Below are positions 16,857 through 25,057 of a stretch of DNA of 64,000 bases, in pieces (positions within the stretch are counted from its first letter, which is position 1; each line of letters opens with the position of its first letter). Source of the DNA: Marinobacter sp. CHS3-4 (lineage in GTDB: Bacteria > Pseudomonadota > Gammaproteobacteria > Pseudomonadales > Oleiphilaceae); the NCBI RefSeq assembly GCF_030053415.1, contig NZ_JASGBJ010000001.1:868001-932000 (forward strand), given 5' to 3'. The translations under genes and the position numbers were made by a program. The notes under the pieces are model-generated. The model saw only the letters and a list, made by a program, of their open reading frames with translations, had not been told where the DNA came from and did not search any database.

Positions 16857-18221
16857 CTAGCCGTTACCTTTTTTCATTTCCTCGTACTCGTCTTCGAAGA
16901 AGAACTTTTCTTCCCCAAACGCAGGCTCCAACTCGTGCAACCAGGTGGCTGTCTCGCTGTATTTGGCAAAGAACGGACGCTGAACCCAGTCCGGGTTACG
17001 GGCCTGAATGAAGCGCAGGACGAACACTTTCTCACCATGGATTTCGGTGATGCCCTGAACTTCCACTTTGCCGGGGCCCGCACTCATGGAGGGGCCGCGC
17101 GCGGTGCGTGCCAGGCCTGATACCTGTTTGATCGCCTCGCGGTAGATGTTGAAGGCTTCGACCAGCGGTACTTCAAAGTAGTTCTTGGCGCCGGTGTCGC
17201 GCTCGACAAACATGTAGTAGGGAATGATGCCGAGTGAGACTTCTTTGTCCCAGAGCTTGGCCCAGTCGTCAGCGTTGTCGTTCACGTGCTTGATCAGCGG
17301 ACCCTGGGCGCGGATCTCGGCTCCCGTGGCGCGAATGCGACGGATGGCCTCTTCCGCGATATCGGTGGTGATTTCCTGCCAGTGGTTGTAGTGGGCCATG
17401 ATAGCCACGTGTTTGCCACCATCGACCAGGCGTGCGAACAGGTCGATCAACTCTTCAGAATCTTTATCAGTCACAAACCGATACGGCCAGAAGGTCAGTG
17501 CCTTGGTGCCGATGCGAATCGTCTGGATGTGGTCGAATTCCGGCTCTAGCAGCGGTTCCAGATACTGCACCAGGTTCTTGGTTTTCATGACCATGGGGTC
17601 GCCACCGGTGACCAGCAGGTCGCTGATTTCTGTGTGCTCCTTTAAGTAGCCATGAAGCTTCTCGGCTTCGGTGCTGGCCATTTTCAGGTCTTTGTCGCCG
17701 ACGAACTGTGCCCAGCGGAAGCAGAAGGTGCAGTAGGAGTGGCACGTCTGACCTTGAGCCGGGAAGAACAGCACGGTTTCGCGGTATTTATGCTGTACGC
17801 CGTCCAGAACCTCGCCATCGAGCGTAGGCATGTTCATTTCCATCTGGCCTGCTGGATGTGGGTTCAGTTCATCGCGGATTTCCTTTGCAACCGCCTGGAT
17901 TTCTTTCTTGTCCGCGCCTTCGCGATGCAATGTGGCTATGCGCTCAAAATGGGCGTCTTTGAGCATGCCTTTCTGCGGAAATACAAGCTGATAGATGGGG
18001 TCGTTCGGAACCTTGTCCCAGTTGATGAGCTCGTTTATCACATATTCGTTGACCCGGAAGGGCAGCACACTGGCTACCACTTTCATCTCGAACAGCGTCT
18101 CTTCCGGAAGATTCTGGATGACGTCGATCTTGTCCAGTTGCTTGTCGGTATAGACCTTGAATCTGCGCTCTTCGAATTCGACCGTTGGAATACGGTTCGG
18201 GAACGTGACGATTGAATTCAT
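16857..18221 (-). CDS. KamA-family radical SAM aminomutase (lysine 2,3-aminomutase-like)
   Basis: 454-residue radical-SAM, PLP-dependent enzyme that moves an amino group from C2 to C3 of an amino acid. The [4Fe-4S] motif CHSYCTFC has Cys160, Cys164 and Cys167. The SAM-binding LLVTGGDPMVMK follows, and SAGPGKVEV near residue 384 carries the likely PLP lysine. It is longer than EpmB (about 340), which acts on elongation factor P, and has extra N-terminal helices. A C-terminal acidic tail EEKFFFEDEYEEMKKGNG is distinctive. The substrate (Lys, Glu or Arg) cannot be read from sequence. No acetyltransferase for N-acetyl-beta-lysine synthesis adjoins it. A GAGGG ribosome-binding site precedes the ATG. 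Confidence 0.8.
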   Translation of the reverse strand: MNSIVTFPNRIPTVEFEERRFKVYTDKQLDKIDVIQNLPEETLFEMKVVASVLPFRVNEYVINELINWDKVPNDPIYQLVFPQKGMLKDAHFERIATLHREGADKKEIQAVAKEIRDELNPHPAGQMEMNMPTLDGEVLDGVQHKYRETVLFFPAQGQTCHSYCTFCFRWAQFVGDKDLKMASTEAEKLHGYLKEHTEISDLLVTGGDPMVMKTKNLVQYLEPLLEPEFDHIQTIRIGTKALTFWPYRFVTDKDSEELIDLFARLVDGGKHVAIMAHYNHWQEITTDIAEEAIRRIRATGAEIRAQGPLIKHVNDNADDWAKLWDKEVSLGIIPYYMFVERDTGAKNYFEVPLVEAFNIYREAIKQVSGLARTARGPSMSAGPGKVEVQGITEIHGEKVFVLRFIQARNPDWVQRPFFAKYSETATWLHELEPAFGEEKFFFEDEYEEMKKGNG

Positions 18222-18774
18222 TGATCGCCCTCTCTGTCAGTCGCCAAACGTGGCTGCGTTGATGTCATAAGAGCCCGGAAAAACCGCGGGCCCGCTGGTT
18301 AAAAATCGGGCAGCGGAGTATACACAATAAAGGAAGTGTTTTCAGGTCTAATAAAAGACGGGAGATTCCTTTGCGTTTTCTGCATTTTAAGTGCAATTAA
18401 AACAGTTAATTGCAGGCGTGCAGTCGCCGCATGCTTGAGCCTGTCGCGCGGTTTTTGTTTAGCACGGTAACCTTCTTGGGCGCGTAGTTTTCCTACGACC
18501 TTAGTCTTGAGACGCTTGTTTTCACGGGGGCGCTTCTACAATATTGCGTAATTAAACTAAAAGTTTTGGTGTTTCCTTGACTCTTCTTGCCATCTAGCCC
18601 TGAAGTTTAGCCAAAATGTAATAAAGTTACGGGTTTGCCGTAATTCTATTATCAGTGGGGTTGGCAAAAGGTCTCGTGGTTACGGGCGGTCAAAAACGTC
18701 ATCGTGTTCTATGCTTGATTAACTCGAAGCTGCACTTTGTACAAGCGCACTATTTATGTCGACGGGAGGTTTTG
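18222..18774. promoter_or_regulatory. Intergenic regulatory region between kamA and aceE
   Basis: 553 bases without a gene. It holds a dyad near kamA (18282-18300, centred on GCGGGCCCGC), an AT-rich stretch with a perfect inverted repeat at 18392-18414, and TTGACT at 18577-18582. A TATTAT at 18647-18652 could be a -10 box, though no good -35 lies 17 bases before it. The aceE leader ends with GGGAGGT. No riboswitch could be recognised. Confidence 0.5.
18392..18414. promoter_or_regulatory. Inverted repeat, candidate operator
   Basis: TGCAATTAA-AACAG-TTAATTGCA: perfect 9-base arms with a 5-base spacer, 361 bases before aceE and 171 before kamA. The symmetry suits a dimeric regulator, but the protein is unknown and the distance from either start is large. 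Confidence 0.45.
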
Positions 18775-21444
18775 ATGTACCAGGACGAAGATCCCATAGA
18801 AACCAGCGAATGGCTGGATGCGTTGGAGTCTCTGATTGAGCAGGAGGGTGTTGATCGCGCCAAGTACATTCTTGAACGATTGTCAGAGCGGGCCAGCCGG
18901 GACGGTACTGAACTGCCTTATTCCATCACGACCCCCTTCCGCAACAGCATTCCCGTGACTCAGGAAGCCAGGATGCCCGGTGACCTGTTCATGGAGCGTC
19001 GAATCCGGTCGCTGATCCGCTGGAACGCCATGGCGATGGTGATGCGGGCCAACACGCGCCCCGGTGATCTGGGTGGCCACGTGTCGTCCTTTTCTTCTGC
19101 CGCTACGCTTTACGACGTGGGTTTCAACTATTTCTTCCACGGCGGCGACGAAAAGCGCGAGTCCGACCTGGTTTACTTCCAGGGCCATTCGTCTCCCGGC
19201 ATCTATGCCCGTTCGTATCTGGAAGGTCGTTTTGATGAGAAACAACTGGACAAGTACCGCGAAGAAGTCGACGGCACGGGCTTGTCGTCTTACCCGCACC
19301 CCTGGCTGATGCCGGACTACTGGCAGTTCCCCACGGTGTCTATGGGCCTGGGCCCGATTCAGGCCATCTATCAGGCTCACGTGATGAAGTACCTCCACAA
19401 CCGCGAGCTGATTGACATGGGCGAGCGGAAAGTCTGGTGTTTTGTGGGCGACGGCGAGTGTGATGAACCTGAAACTCTGGGCTCCATTTCAATGGCGGGC
19501 CGGGAGAATCTCAGTAACCTGATTTTTGTGGTGAACTGCAACCTGCAGCGTCTGGACGGTCCGGTGCGCGGCAATGGCAAGATCATTCAGGAACTGGAGG
19601 GCATCTTCCGGGGCGCCGGCTGGAACGTGCTCAAGGTTGTCTGGGGTCGCATGTGGGATCCGTTATTCGAGAAAGACAAAGACGGCTTGATGCAGCGTGT
19701 GATGGATGAAGCGGTCGACGGCGAGTTACAGAACTTCAAGAGCAATGGACCGGCCTATACGCGTAAGAACTTCTTTGGCAAATATCCGGAGTTGTCAAAG
19801 CTGGTTGAAAATCTTTCGGATGATGACATCAACAGACTTAACCGCGGTGGTCACGATCCTTACAAGATCTATGCAGCCTATCACAAGGCGGTTAACGACC
19901 ACGGCAATCGCCCGACCGTAATCCTGGCACACACCGTCAAGGGCTATGGTTTCGGGACGGCCGGCGAAGCACAGAATACCGCTCACTCCCTCAAGAAGAT
20001 GGACGTGGAGCAGCTGAAAGCCTTCCGTGATCGGTTCGCTATACCGCTGAAGGATGACGAACTGAAGGACGTACCCTATTACCGTCCGGCGCCGGACAGC
20101 CCGGAAATGGTCTACATGAAAAAGCGCCGGCAGGAATTGGGCGGTTTCTATCCGAAACGCCGCAAGGATTGTCAGCCGCTTTCAACGCCTCCGCTGGATA
20201 CCTTCAAGGCCCTGCTTGAAGGTTCCAACGAGCGCAAGATTTCCACCACCATGGCTTTTGTCCGGCTGCTGACCGCGCTGACCAAAGACAAGCGCATTGG
20301 TAAACGTGTGGTCCCGATCGTGCCTGATGAAGCCCGTACCTTTGGTATGGAGGGCATGTTCCGCCAGTTGGGCATCTACACGTCGGAAGGCCAGAAATAC
20401 GTGCCCGAAGACCGTGATCAGATCATGTATTACAAGGAAGACAAGAAGGGGCAGGTGCTGGAGGAAGGTATCAATGAGGACGGGTCCATGGCGGCCTGGA
20501 TTGCAGCTGCAACCTCCTACAGCACCAATAATTTCCCGCTGATACCCTTCTACATCTTCTATTCGATGTTCGGTTTCCAACGCGTGGGTGATCTGGCCTG
20601 GGCGGCCGGTGACATCCAGGCCCGTGGCTTTTTGGTCGGCGGCACCGCTGGGCGCACCACGCTCAACGGCGAGGGTCTTCAGCATCAGGACGGCCACAGC
20701 CATATTCTGGCCCAGACCATTCCGAGCTGTCGGTCCTACGATCCGTCCTACGGCTATGAGATGGCAGTTGTGGTTCAGCGTGGTATCAAGGAGATGTTTG
20801 AGGACAACCAAAACGTCTATTACTACCTGACCATCGAGAATGAAAACTACGAGCAGCCCCCGATGCCGAAAACCAAAGGCATCGAAGACAGCATCATGAA
20901 AGGGATGTATCTTCTCGAATCCGTTGAAACCAAGGGCAAGAAAAAGACGCCGAGGGTTCAACTGATGGGTGCAGGTTCGATTCTCAATGAAGCCCGCCAG
21001 GCGGCTCAGTTGCTCAAGGACGACTTCGAGGTGGCCAGCGATGTCTGGAGCGTGACCAGCTACAACGAGCTGGCCCGTGACGGTATGCATGTGGAGCGGT
21101 GGAATCGCCTGCACCCGGACGATACCGCCAAGAAGCCCTACATCACTCAGTGCCTGGAAAAGCAGCAGGGCCCGGTTGTGTCTTCGACCGATTACATCAA
21201 GCTGCTTTCCGAGCAGGTGCGGGCCTATATTCCCAAAACCTACCTGACACTGGGCACCGACGGGTATGGCCGTAGTGATACCCGCGAAAAGCTTCGCAGC
21301 CATTTTGAAGTGGATCGCTACTACATTGCGGTAACGGCGCTTTCAGCTCTGGCCCGTGATGGAGAGATCAAGCAGGACGTGGTTCTCGACGCTATGCGCA
21401 AGTACGGAATCGATCGCAACAAAACGAACCCGGTGCTGAGCTAA
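18775..21444 (+). CDS. aceE: Pyruvate dehydrogenase E1 component (homodimeric)
   Basis: Thiamine-diphosphate enzyme that decarboxylates pyruvate and acetylates lipoyl-E2. 889 residues, close to E. coli AceE (887). The ATG at 18775 has an ideal GGGAGGT site 4 bases upstream; the frame upstream is non-coding leader. The ThDP motif runs from GDGECDEPET to the NCNLQ end. The histidine-rich active-site segments YFQGHSSPGIYARSYLEG and GLQHQDGHSHI are present. It is 10 bases ahead of aceF, forming the pdh operon. No pdhR gene or lpd lies in the window, so E3 must be encoded elsewhere. Confidence 0.97.
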   Translation: MYQDEDPIETSEWLDALESLIEQEGVDRAKYILERLSERASRDGTELPYSITTPFRNSIPVTQEARMPGDLFMERRIRSLIRWNAMAMVMRANTRPGDLGGHVSSFSSAATLYDVGFNYFFHGGDEKRESDLVYFQGHSSPGIYARSYLEGRFDEKQLDKYREEVDGTGLSSYPHPWLMPDYWQFPTVSMGLGPIQAIYQAHVMKYLHNRELIDMGERKVWCFVGDGECDEPETLGSISMAGRENLSNLIFVVNCNLQRLDGPVRGNGKIIQELEGIFRGAGWNVLKVVWGRMWDPLFEKDKDGLMQRVMDEAVDGELQNFKSNGPAYTRKNFFGKYPELSKLVENLSDDDINRLNRGGHDPYKIYAAYHKAVNDHGNRPTVILAHTVKGYGFGTAGEAQNTAHSLKKMDVEQLKAFRDRFAIPLKDDELKDVPYYRPAPDSPEMVYMKKRRQELGGFYPKRRKDCQPLSTPPLDTFKALLEGSNERKISTTMAFVRLLTALTKDKRIGKRVVPIVPDEARTFGMEGMFRQLGIYTSEGQKYVPEDRDQIMYYKEDKKGQVLEEGINEDGSMAAWIAAATSYSTNNFPLIPFYIFYSMFGFQRVGDLAWAAGDIQARGFLVGGTAGRTTLNGEGLQHQDGHSHILAQTIPSCRSYDPSYGYEMAVVVQRGIKEMFEDNQNVYYYLTIENENYEQPPMPKTKGIEDSIMKGMYLLESVETKGKKKTPRVQLMGAGSILNEARQAAQLLKDDFEVASDVWSVTSYNELARDGMHVERWNRLHPDDTAKKPYITQCLEKQQGPVVSSTDYIKLLSEQVRAYIPKTYLTLGTDGYGRSDTREKLRSHFEVDRYYIAVTALSALARDGEIKQDVVLDAMRKYGIDRNKTNPVLS

Positions 21445-21454
21445 GGAGACCGCT

Positions 21455-23161
21455 ATGAGTGAGCAGGAAATAAAGGTCCCGGATCTTGGCGGTGCAGACG
21501 AGGTCGAGGTCATCGAAATTCTTGTCAGCAAGGGTGATTCCGTTGAGGAAGAAGATCCGATCCTGACTGTCGAGTCTGATAAGGCCTCGGTTGAATTGCC
21601 CTCGCCGGGAGCCGGCAAGATTACCAAGATCACCGTCAAGGTGGGTGACAAGGTTAAGGAAGGCGATGTTGTTGGCATGATGGAGTCCGCTGGTGATGCC
21701 GGTGGCGGTGATGATGGCTCAGGCAGCGACAGCGGGTCAGAAGAGGCGGGTTCCGAAGGCACGTCGCCTGCCAAAGAAGAGGCCTCAGCCGAAAACTCTG
21801 AGGACAAGTCCGAAGACAAAAAGCCGGCGCCAAAGAAATCCGGTGGCTCGCGAACGGAAACCATCAAAGTACCTGCATTGGATGGTTTTGATAACGTGCC
21901 GGTTATCGAGATCAATGTTAGCGAGGGTGACGAGGTTAGCGTGGACGACCCACTGGTGACCGTGGAATCAGACAAGGCGACCATGGAGATTCCCTCTCCC
22001 TATGCTGGCAAGATCGGCAAGATCCTGGTTTCAGAAGGTGACAAGCTCTCTGAAGGCGATGATCTGGCGGAGATGACGATTACCGACGGTAGCGATGAAG
22101 GAGGGGGCGAAGCCGAAGAGCCGGAGCCCAAGCCTGATCAATCAGCTTCCGATAAAGACGAAGGCAAGCCTGCGGCCCAAGAGAAAAGTGACTCGGAAGC
22201 CAGGCCAGAGCCTGCGTCGTCGACCTACGAGCCACCCACGCCCGGTGCCAAGGTACACGCAGGCCCGGCGGTACGAAAATTGGCTCGTGAATTCGGCGCT
22301 GACCTGACTCGAATCAAGGGCTCAGGGCCCAAGGGCCGGATTCTGAAAGACGACGTTCAGGCCTATGTGAAAGGCCAGCTGTCGCAGACTCAGCAGGGCA
22401 GCACGGTTGCTGGCGGCGGTGGCGCCGGAATTCCAGGCGTGAAGCTTCCGGACTTCAGCCAGTTTGGTGATATTGAACGGGAAAGCATGTCCCGCATGAT
22501 GTTTGCCACGGCCAACAACATGCAGCGCAGCTGGCTGAACGTGCCGCACGTCACCCAGTTTGAAGATGCAGACATCACCGACATGGAGGATTTCCGCAAG
22601 GCTCAGAAGGCCGCCGGCGAGAAGCGTGGCGTGAAGATGACGCCGCTGCCGTTCATTCTGAAAGCCTGTGCCCGAGCGCTGGCGGATCTTCCGCAATTTA
22701 ACGTGTCGTTGGACATGGAGCGCAAAGAGGTGATCCGCAAGAAGTACATTCACATTGGCATTGCTGTGGACACGCCCCACGGGCTGATGGTGCCGGTGAT
22801 CAAGGATGTGGATAAGAAAGGTCTCTGGGAGCTCGCTGCTGAGAGTGCCGAGCTGGCTCAGAAGGCGCGGGACAAGCAGTTGAAACCGGCTGAGATGCAG
22901 GGCGCCTGCTTTACCATCACCAGTCTGGGTGGTATCGGTGGCACGGCATTTACGCCGATTGTGAATACGCCGGAGGTGGCGATTCTGGGGCTTTCCAAGG
23001 CGGCGATGAAGCCCGTCTGGGACGGTCAGGAATTCCAGCCACGGCTGATTCTGCCACTGTCGCTGTCTTACGATCATCGGGCGGTGAATGGGGCAGATGC
23101 GGCCCGGTTTACGGCTCTGTTAAGTCAGTTGCTGGGGGATATTCGCTCTCTGTTACTGTGA
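21455..23161 (+). CDS. aceF: Dihydrolipoyllysine acetyltransferase, pyruvate dehydrogenase E2
   Basis: Core of the pyruvate dehydrogenase complex, transferring acetyl to CoA. 568 residues with two lipoyl domains (lipoylated Lys43 and Lys174, each in ESDKA). These are joined by acidic Ser/Ala/Lys-rich linkers (about 78-130 and 210-258). A peripheral subunit-binding domain follows (about 262-305, AGPAVRKLAREFGADL ... GRILKDDVQAYV), then the catalytic acetyltransferase domain with SYDHRAVNGAD near 538-548. E. coli has three lipoyl domains and Pseudomonas two, so this is the Pseudomonas-like form. AAGGAG precedes the ATG. Confidence 0.97.
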   Translation: MSEQEIKVPDLGGADEVEVIEILVSKGDSVEEEDPILTVESDKASVELPSPGAGKITKITVKVGDKVKEGDVVGMMESAGDAGGGDDGSGSDSGSEEAGSEGTSPAKEEASAENSEDKSEDKKPAPKKSGGSRTETIKVPALDGFDNVPVIEINVSEGDEVSVDDPLVTVESDKATMEIPSPYAGKIGKILVSEGDKLSEGDDLAEMTITDGSDEGGGEAEEPEPKPDQSASDKDEGKPAAQEKSDSEARPEPASSTYEPPTPGAKVHAGPAVRKLAREFGADLTRIKGSGPKGRILKDDVQAYVKGQLSQTQQGSTVAGGGGAGIPGVKLPDFSQFGDIERESMSRMMFATANNMQRSWLNVPHVTQFEDADITDMEDFRKAQKAAGEKRGVKMTPLPFILKACARALADLPQFNVSLDMERKEVIRKKYIHIGIAVDTPHGLMVPVIKDVDKKGLWELAAESAELAQKARDKQLKPAEMQGACFTITSLGGIGGTAFTPIVNTPEVAILGLSKAAMKPVWDGQEFQPRLILPLSLSYDHRAVNGADAARFTALLSQLLGDIRSLLL

Positions 23162-23202
23162 TCAGACCTGCTTCCCGAGCCTTTTGGCCGGGGAGTCCGA
23201 CC

Positions 23203-23304
23203 AAGGCCGGAACGCTTTTCCAGAACACGCTACAAGCACATCCCTGTGCGCTTGTTTCGGGCCGTCCATGGCCCTCTACAGTTCTGAAAAAGCGTTCCGG
23301 CCTT
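23203..23304. repeat. Three-stem inverted-repeat element
   Basis: Outer arms 23203-23226 and 23281-23304 match at 23 of 24 bases (start AAGGCCGGAACGCTTTT). They enclose two more hairpins: ACAAGCACA / TGTGCGCTTGT (23232-23255, 2-base bulge) and GGGCC / GGCCC (23259-23274). The unit could form a cruciform or a folded RNA. It lies between aceF and the oxidoreductase gene and has no T-run. The design looks like a dispersed intergenic repeat family, but only one copy is in this window. Confidence 0.7.
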
Positions 23305-23431
23305 CGTCGTTCTGACGTTTGAGATATCTTAATACAGCCTCTGATTCAATCAGATGCGTCACTTTGGCCAATGGCCCTGGTTCGTTTAGCGGACAGACTC
23401 TCGGAAATATAATTGATCTGAGAGGGCTCAC

Positions 23432-24679
23432 ATGAATCCCGCCGAAGTACTGTCCAAGCCTTTAACGCTCCCCAACGGCGCGACCATTCCCAATCGTTTC
23501 GCCAAGTCGGCCATGAGCGAGACCCTGGGCACCATCGATAATCGCATGACTCAGGATCTGGTAACGCTTTATCGCACGTGGGCGGAGGGTGGCCTTGGTC
23601 TGTCGATCACGGGCAACGTGATGATTGATCGACATCATATTGGTGAGCCTCAGAACGTGGTTCTTGAGGATGAACGGGATCTTCCGTTACTTCAGGAATG
23701 GGCGGTGGCTGGCAAGAGTGCTGGCGGGCAGATCTGGATGCAGTTGAATCATCCCGGGAAGCAAAGCCCGAAGATTCTGAATTCGGATCCGGTGTCGCCC
23801 AGTGCCATTCCGTTCCGCAAGGAATTGCAGAGCATGTTTGCGACGCCTCGCGCGCTGACCGAGGCGGAGATTCAGGACATCATCCAACGGTTCGCCAGCA
23901 GTGCCGCCATCGCAGAAAAGGCGGGGTTTGATGGGGTGCAGATTCATGGCGCCCACGGTTATCTGGTCAGCCAGTTTCTGTCGCCCCACCACAATCAGCG
24001 GGACGATCAGTGGGGTGGCAGTGCGGAGAATCGGCGCAGGTTTGTGATGGAGGTATATCGAGCCATTCGTGAGGCGACAAGTGCGGATTTCTCTGTGGGT
24101 ATCAAGCTGAATTCGGCGGATTTTCAACGAGGCGGGTTTACTGAGGAAGAGTCTCTGGCGGTGATTGAGGAACTGTCCAACGTGGGGATCGATCTTGTTG
24201 AGATTTCTGGCGGAAACTATGAGAACCCGGCAATGGCCAAGGGCAAAAAAGACGTAAAAGCCAGTACCCGCGCCCGCGAAGCCTATTTTCTGGAGTTTGC
24301 TGAGAAGGTACGCGAATCAGTGTCGGTGCCGTTAATGGTGACGGGCGGGTTCCGTTCCGCGCAAGGCATGTCGGAAGCGGTTTCTTCAGGTGCGACGGAT
24401 CTGGTAGGTGTCGCCCGACCGTCGGCAATCGAGCCGGATTTTCCGAATCGGATTCTCTCCGGTGAGCCGTTCGAAAGTGCTGTAACGCCAATCAAGACAG
24501 GCATCAAAGCTATCGATAATATGGCCTTGATGGAGGTCAGCTGGTATGCCCGTCAGTTGGGGCGTATGGGCAAGGGTAAGCCGCCGAAGGTGCATGACCG
24601 TGGGTTCTGGTCGCTGTTGGAGGTGTTGGGTGTGATGACAAGCCGTGGGGTAAGAACCCGACTCCGGGCTGGCGAGTAA
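23432..24679 (+). CDS. NADH:flavin oxidoreductase, Old Yellow Enzyme family
   Basis: 415-residue FMN-dependent TIM-barrel ene-reductase. Landmarks: TLPNGATIPNRFAKSAMSE at the N-terminus (phosphate and flavin contacts), MQLNHPGKQSP, the paired substrate/FMN segment GVQIHGAHGYLVSQFLSP, the NQRDDQWGGSAENR loop and VTGGFRSAQGMSEAV near the C-terminal phosphate site. An extra C-terminal helical region (VSWYARQLGRMGKG) is seen in a subset of the family. Substrate unknown; typical ones are enones or enoates. No operon partner. A GAGAGG site precedes the ATG, and the gene ends inside a strong hairpin. Confidence 0.9.
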   Translation: MNPAEVLSKPLTLPNGATIPNRFAKSAMSETLGTIDNRMTQDLVTLYRTWAEGGLGLSITGNVMIDRHHIGEPQNVVLEDERDLPLLQEWAVAGKSAGGQIWMQLNHPGKQSPKILNSDPVSPSAIPFRKELQSMFATPRALTEAEIQDIIQRFASSAAIAEKAGFDGVQIHGAHGYLVSQFLSPHHNQRDDQWGGSAENRRRFVMEVYRAIREATSADFSVGIKLNSADFQRGGFTEEESLAVIEELSNVGIDLVEISGGNYENPAMAKGKKDVKASTRAREAYFLEFAEKVRESVSVPLMVTGGFRSAQGMSEAVSSGATDLVGVARPSAIEPDFPNRILSGEPFESAVTPIKTGIKAIDNMALMEVSWYARQLGRMGKGKPPKVHDRGFWSLLEVLGVMTSRGVRTRLRAGE

Positions 24680-24699
24680 GAAAGCTTCTCGCCAGCCCG
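24665..24699 (+). terminator. Hairpin spanning the oxidoreductase stop codon
   Basis: A 12-bp stem CGGGCTGGCGAG / CTCGCCAGCCCG with the stop codon in its loop. There is no T-run on either side, so it could be a Rho-assisted terminator, a 3'-end stabiliser, or both. Confidence 0.5.
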
Positions 24700-24708
24700 A
24701 GCGGTGAA

Positions 24709-24819
24709 TCAGTTGGCGAAGAACATCCCGTCAAAATAATCGTGGAGATCCTCAAGCATTTTCGCTTCCTGCGGATTAGTGACGTTAAAGAGCCGCTTTT
24801 GATCTGTTGCCTTTTCCAT
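24709..24819 (-). CDS. Small protein, 36 residues
   Basis: Open frame MEKATDQKRLFNVT ... DYFDGMFFAN with an ATG preceded by GAGGTG at 6 bases, a strong ribosome-binding site. The peptide is hydrophilic and helical in the middle (NPQEAKMLEDLHDYF), with an aromatic C-terminal end and no signal or membrane segment. It fills a gap that would otherwise be empty and converges on the oxidoreductase gene. I do not recognise a family. Real expression is plausible from the ribosome-binding site and the coherent amphipathic sequence, but it is not proven. Confidence 0.55.
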   Translation of the reverse strand: MEKATDQKRLFNVTNPQEAKMLEDLHDYFDGMFFAN

Positions 24820-25007
24820 GGTTTCACCTCATTAGGTTAATGAATTCGGGCTACTTCGACCTTGCCCTTAACCTAACAGTGCATCCGGTGTGCCAATATA
24901 CGAGAAATCCGTAAGACAATGAAAAGTAAAGATAAAATAATTATTCACTCTTCGGCACGTGCCGGATGAGCGTATCGATTGGAATAAGTTGCACCAAAAA
25001 TGCACTG

Positions 25008-25035
25008 GAAAGCCCCGGCGTGGTGCCGGGGCCTT
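25008..25035 (-). terminator. Hairpin after the porin gene
   Basis: AAGCCCCGGC / GCCGGGGCCTT, 23 bases past the porin stop on the minus strand, followed by TTTCC. A likely but not ideal Rho-independent terminator. Confidence 0.6.
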
Positions 25036-25057
25036 CCCTGAGTTACCTTCTAATCCC

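Noticed and set aside
20182..21303. 373-residue minus-strand open frame
   Set aside because: It lies wholly inside aceE on the other strand, follows its codon periodicity and shows no domain or ribosome-binding site. The same applies to long shadows at 31797-32672, 26817-27662, 53708-54577 and 57896-58540.
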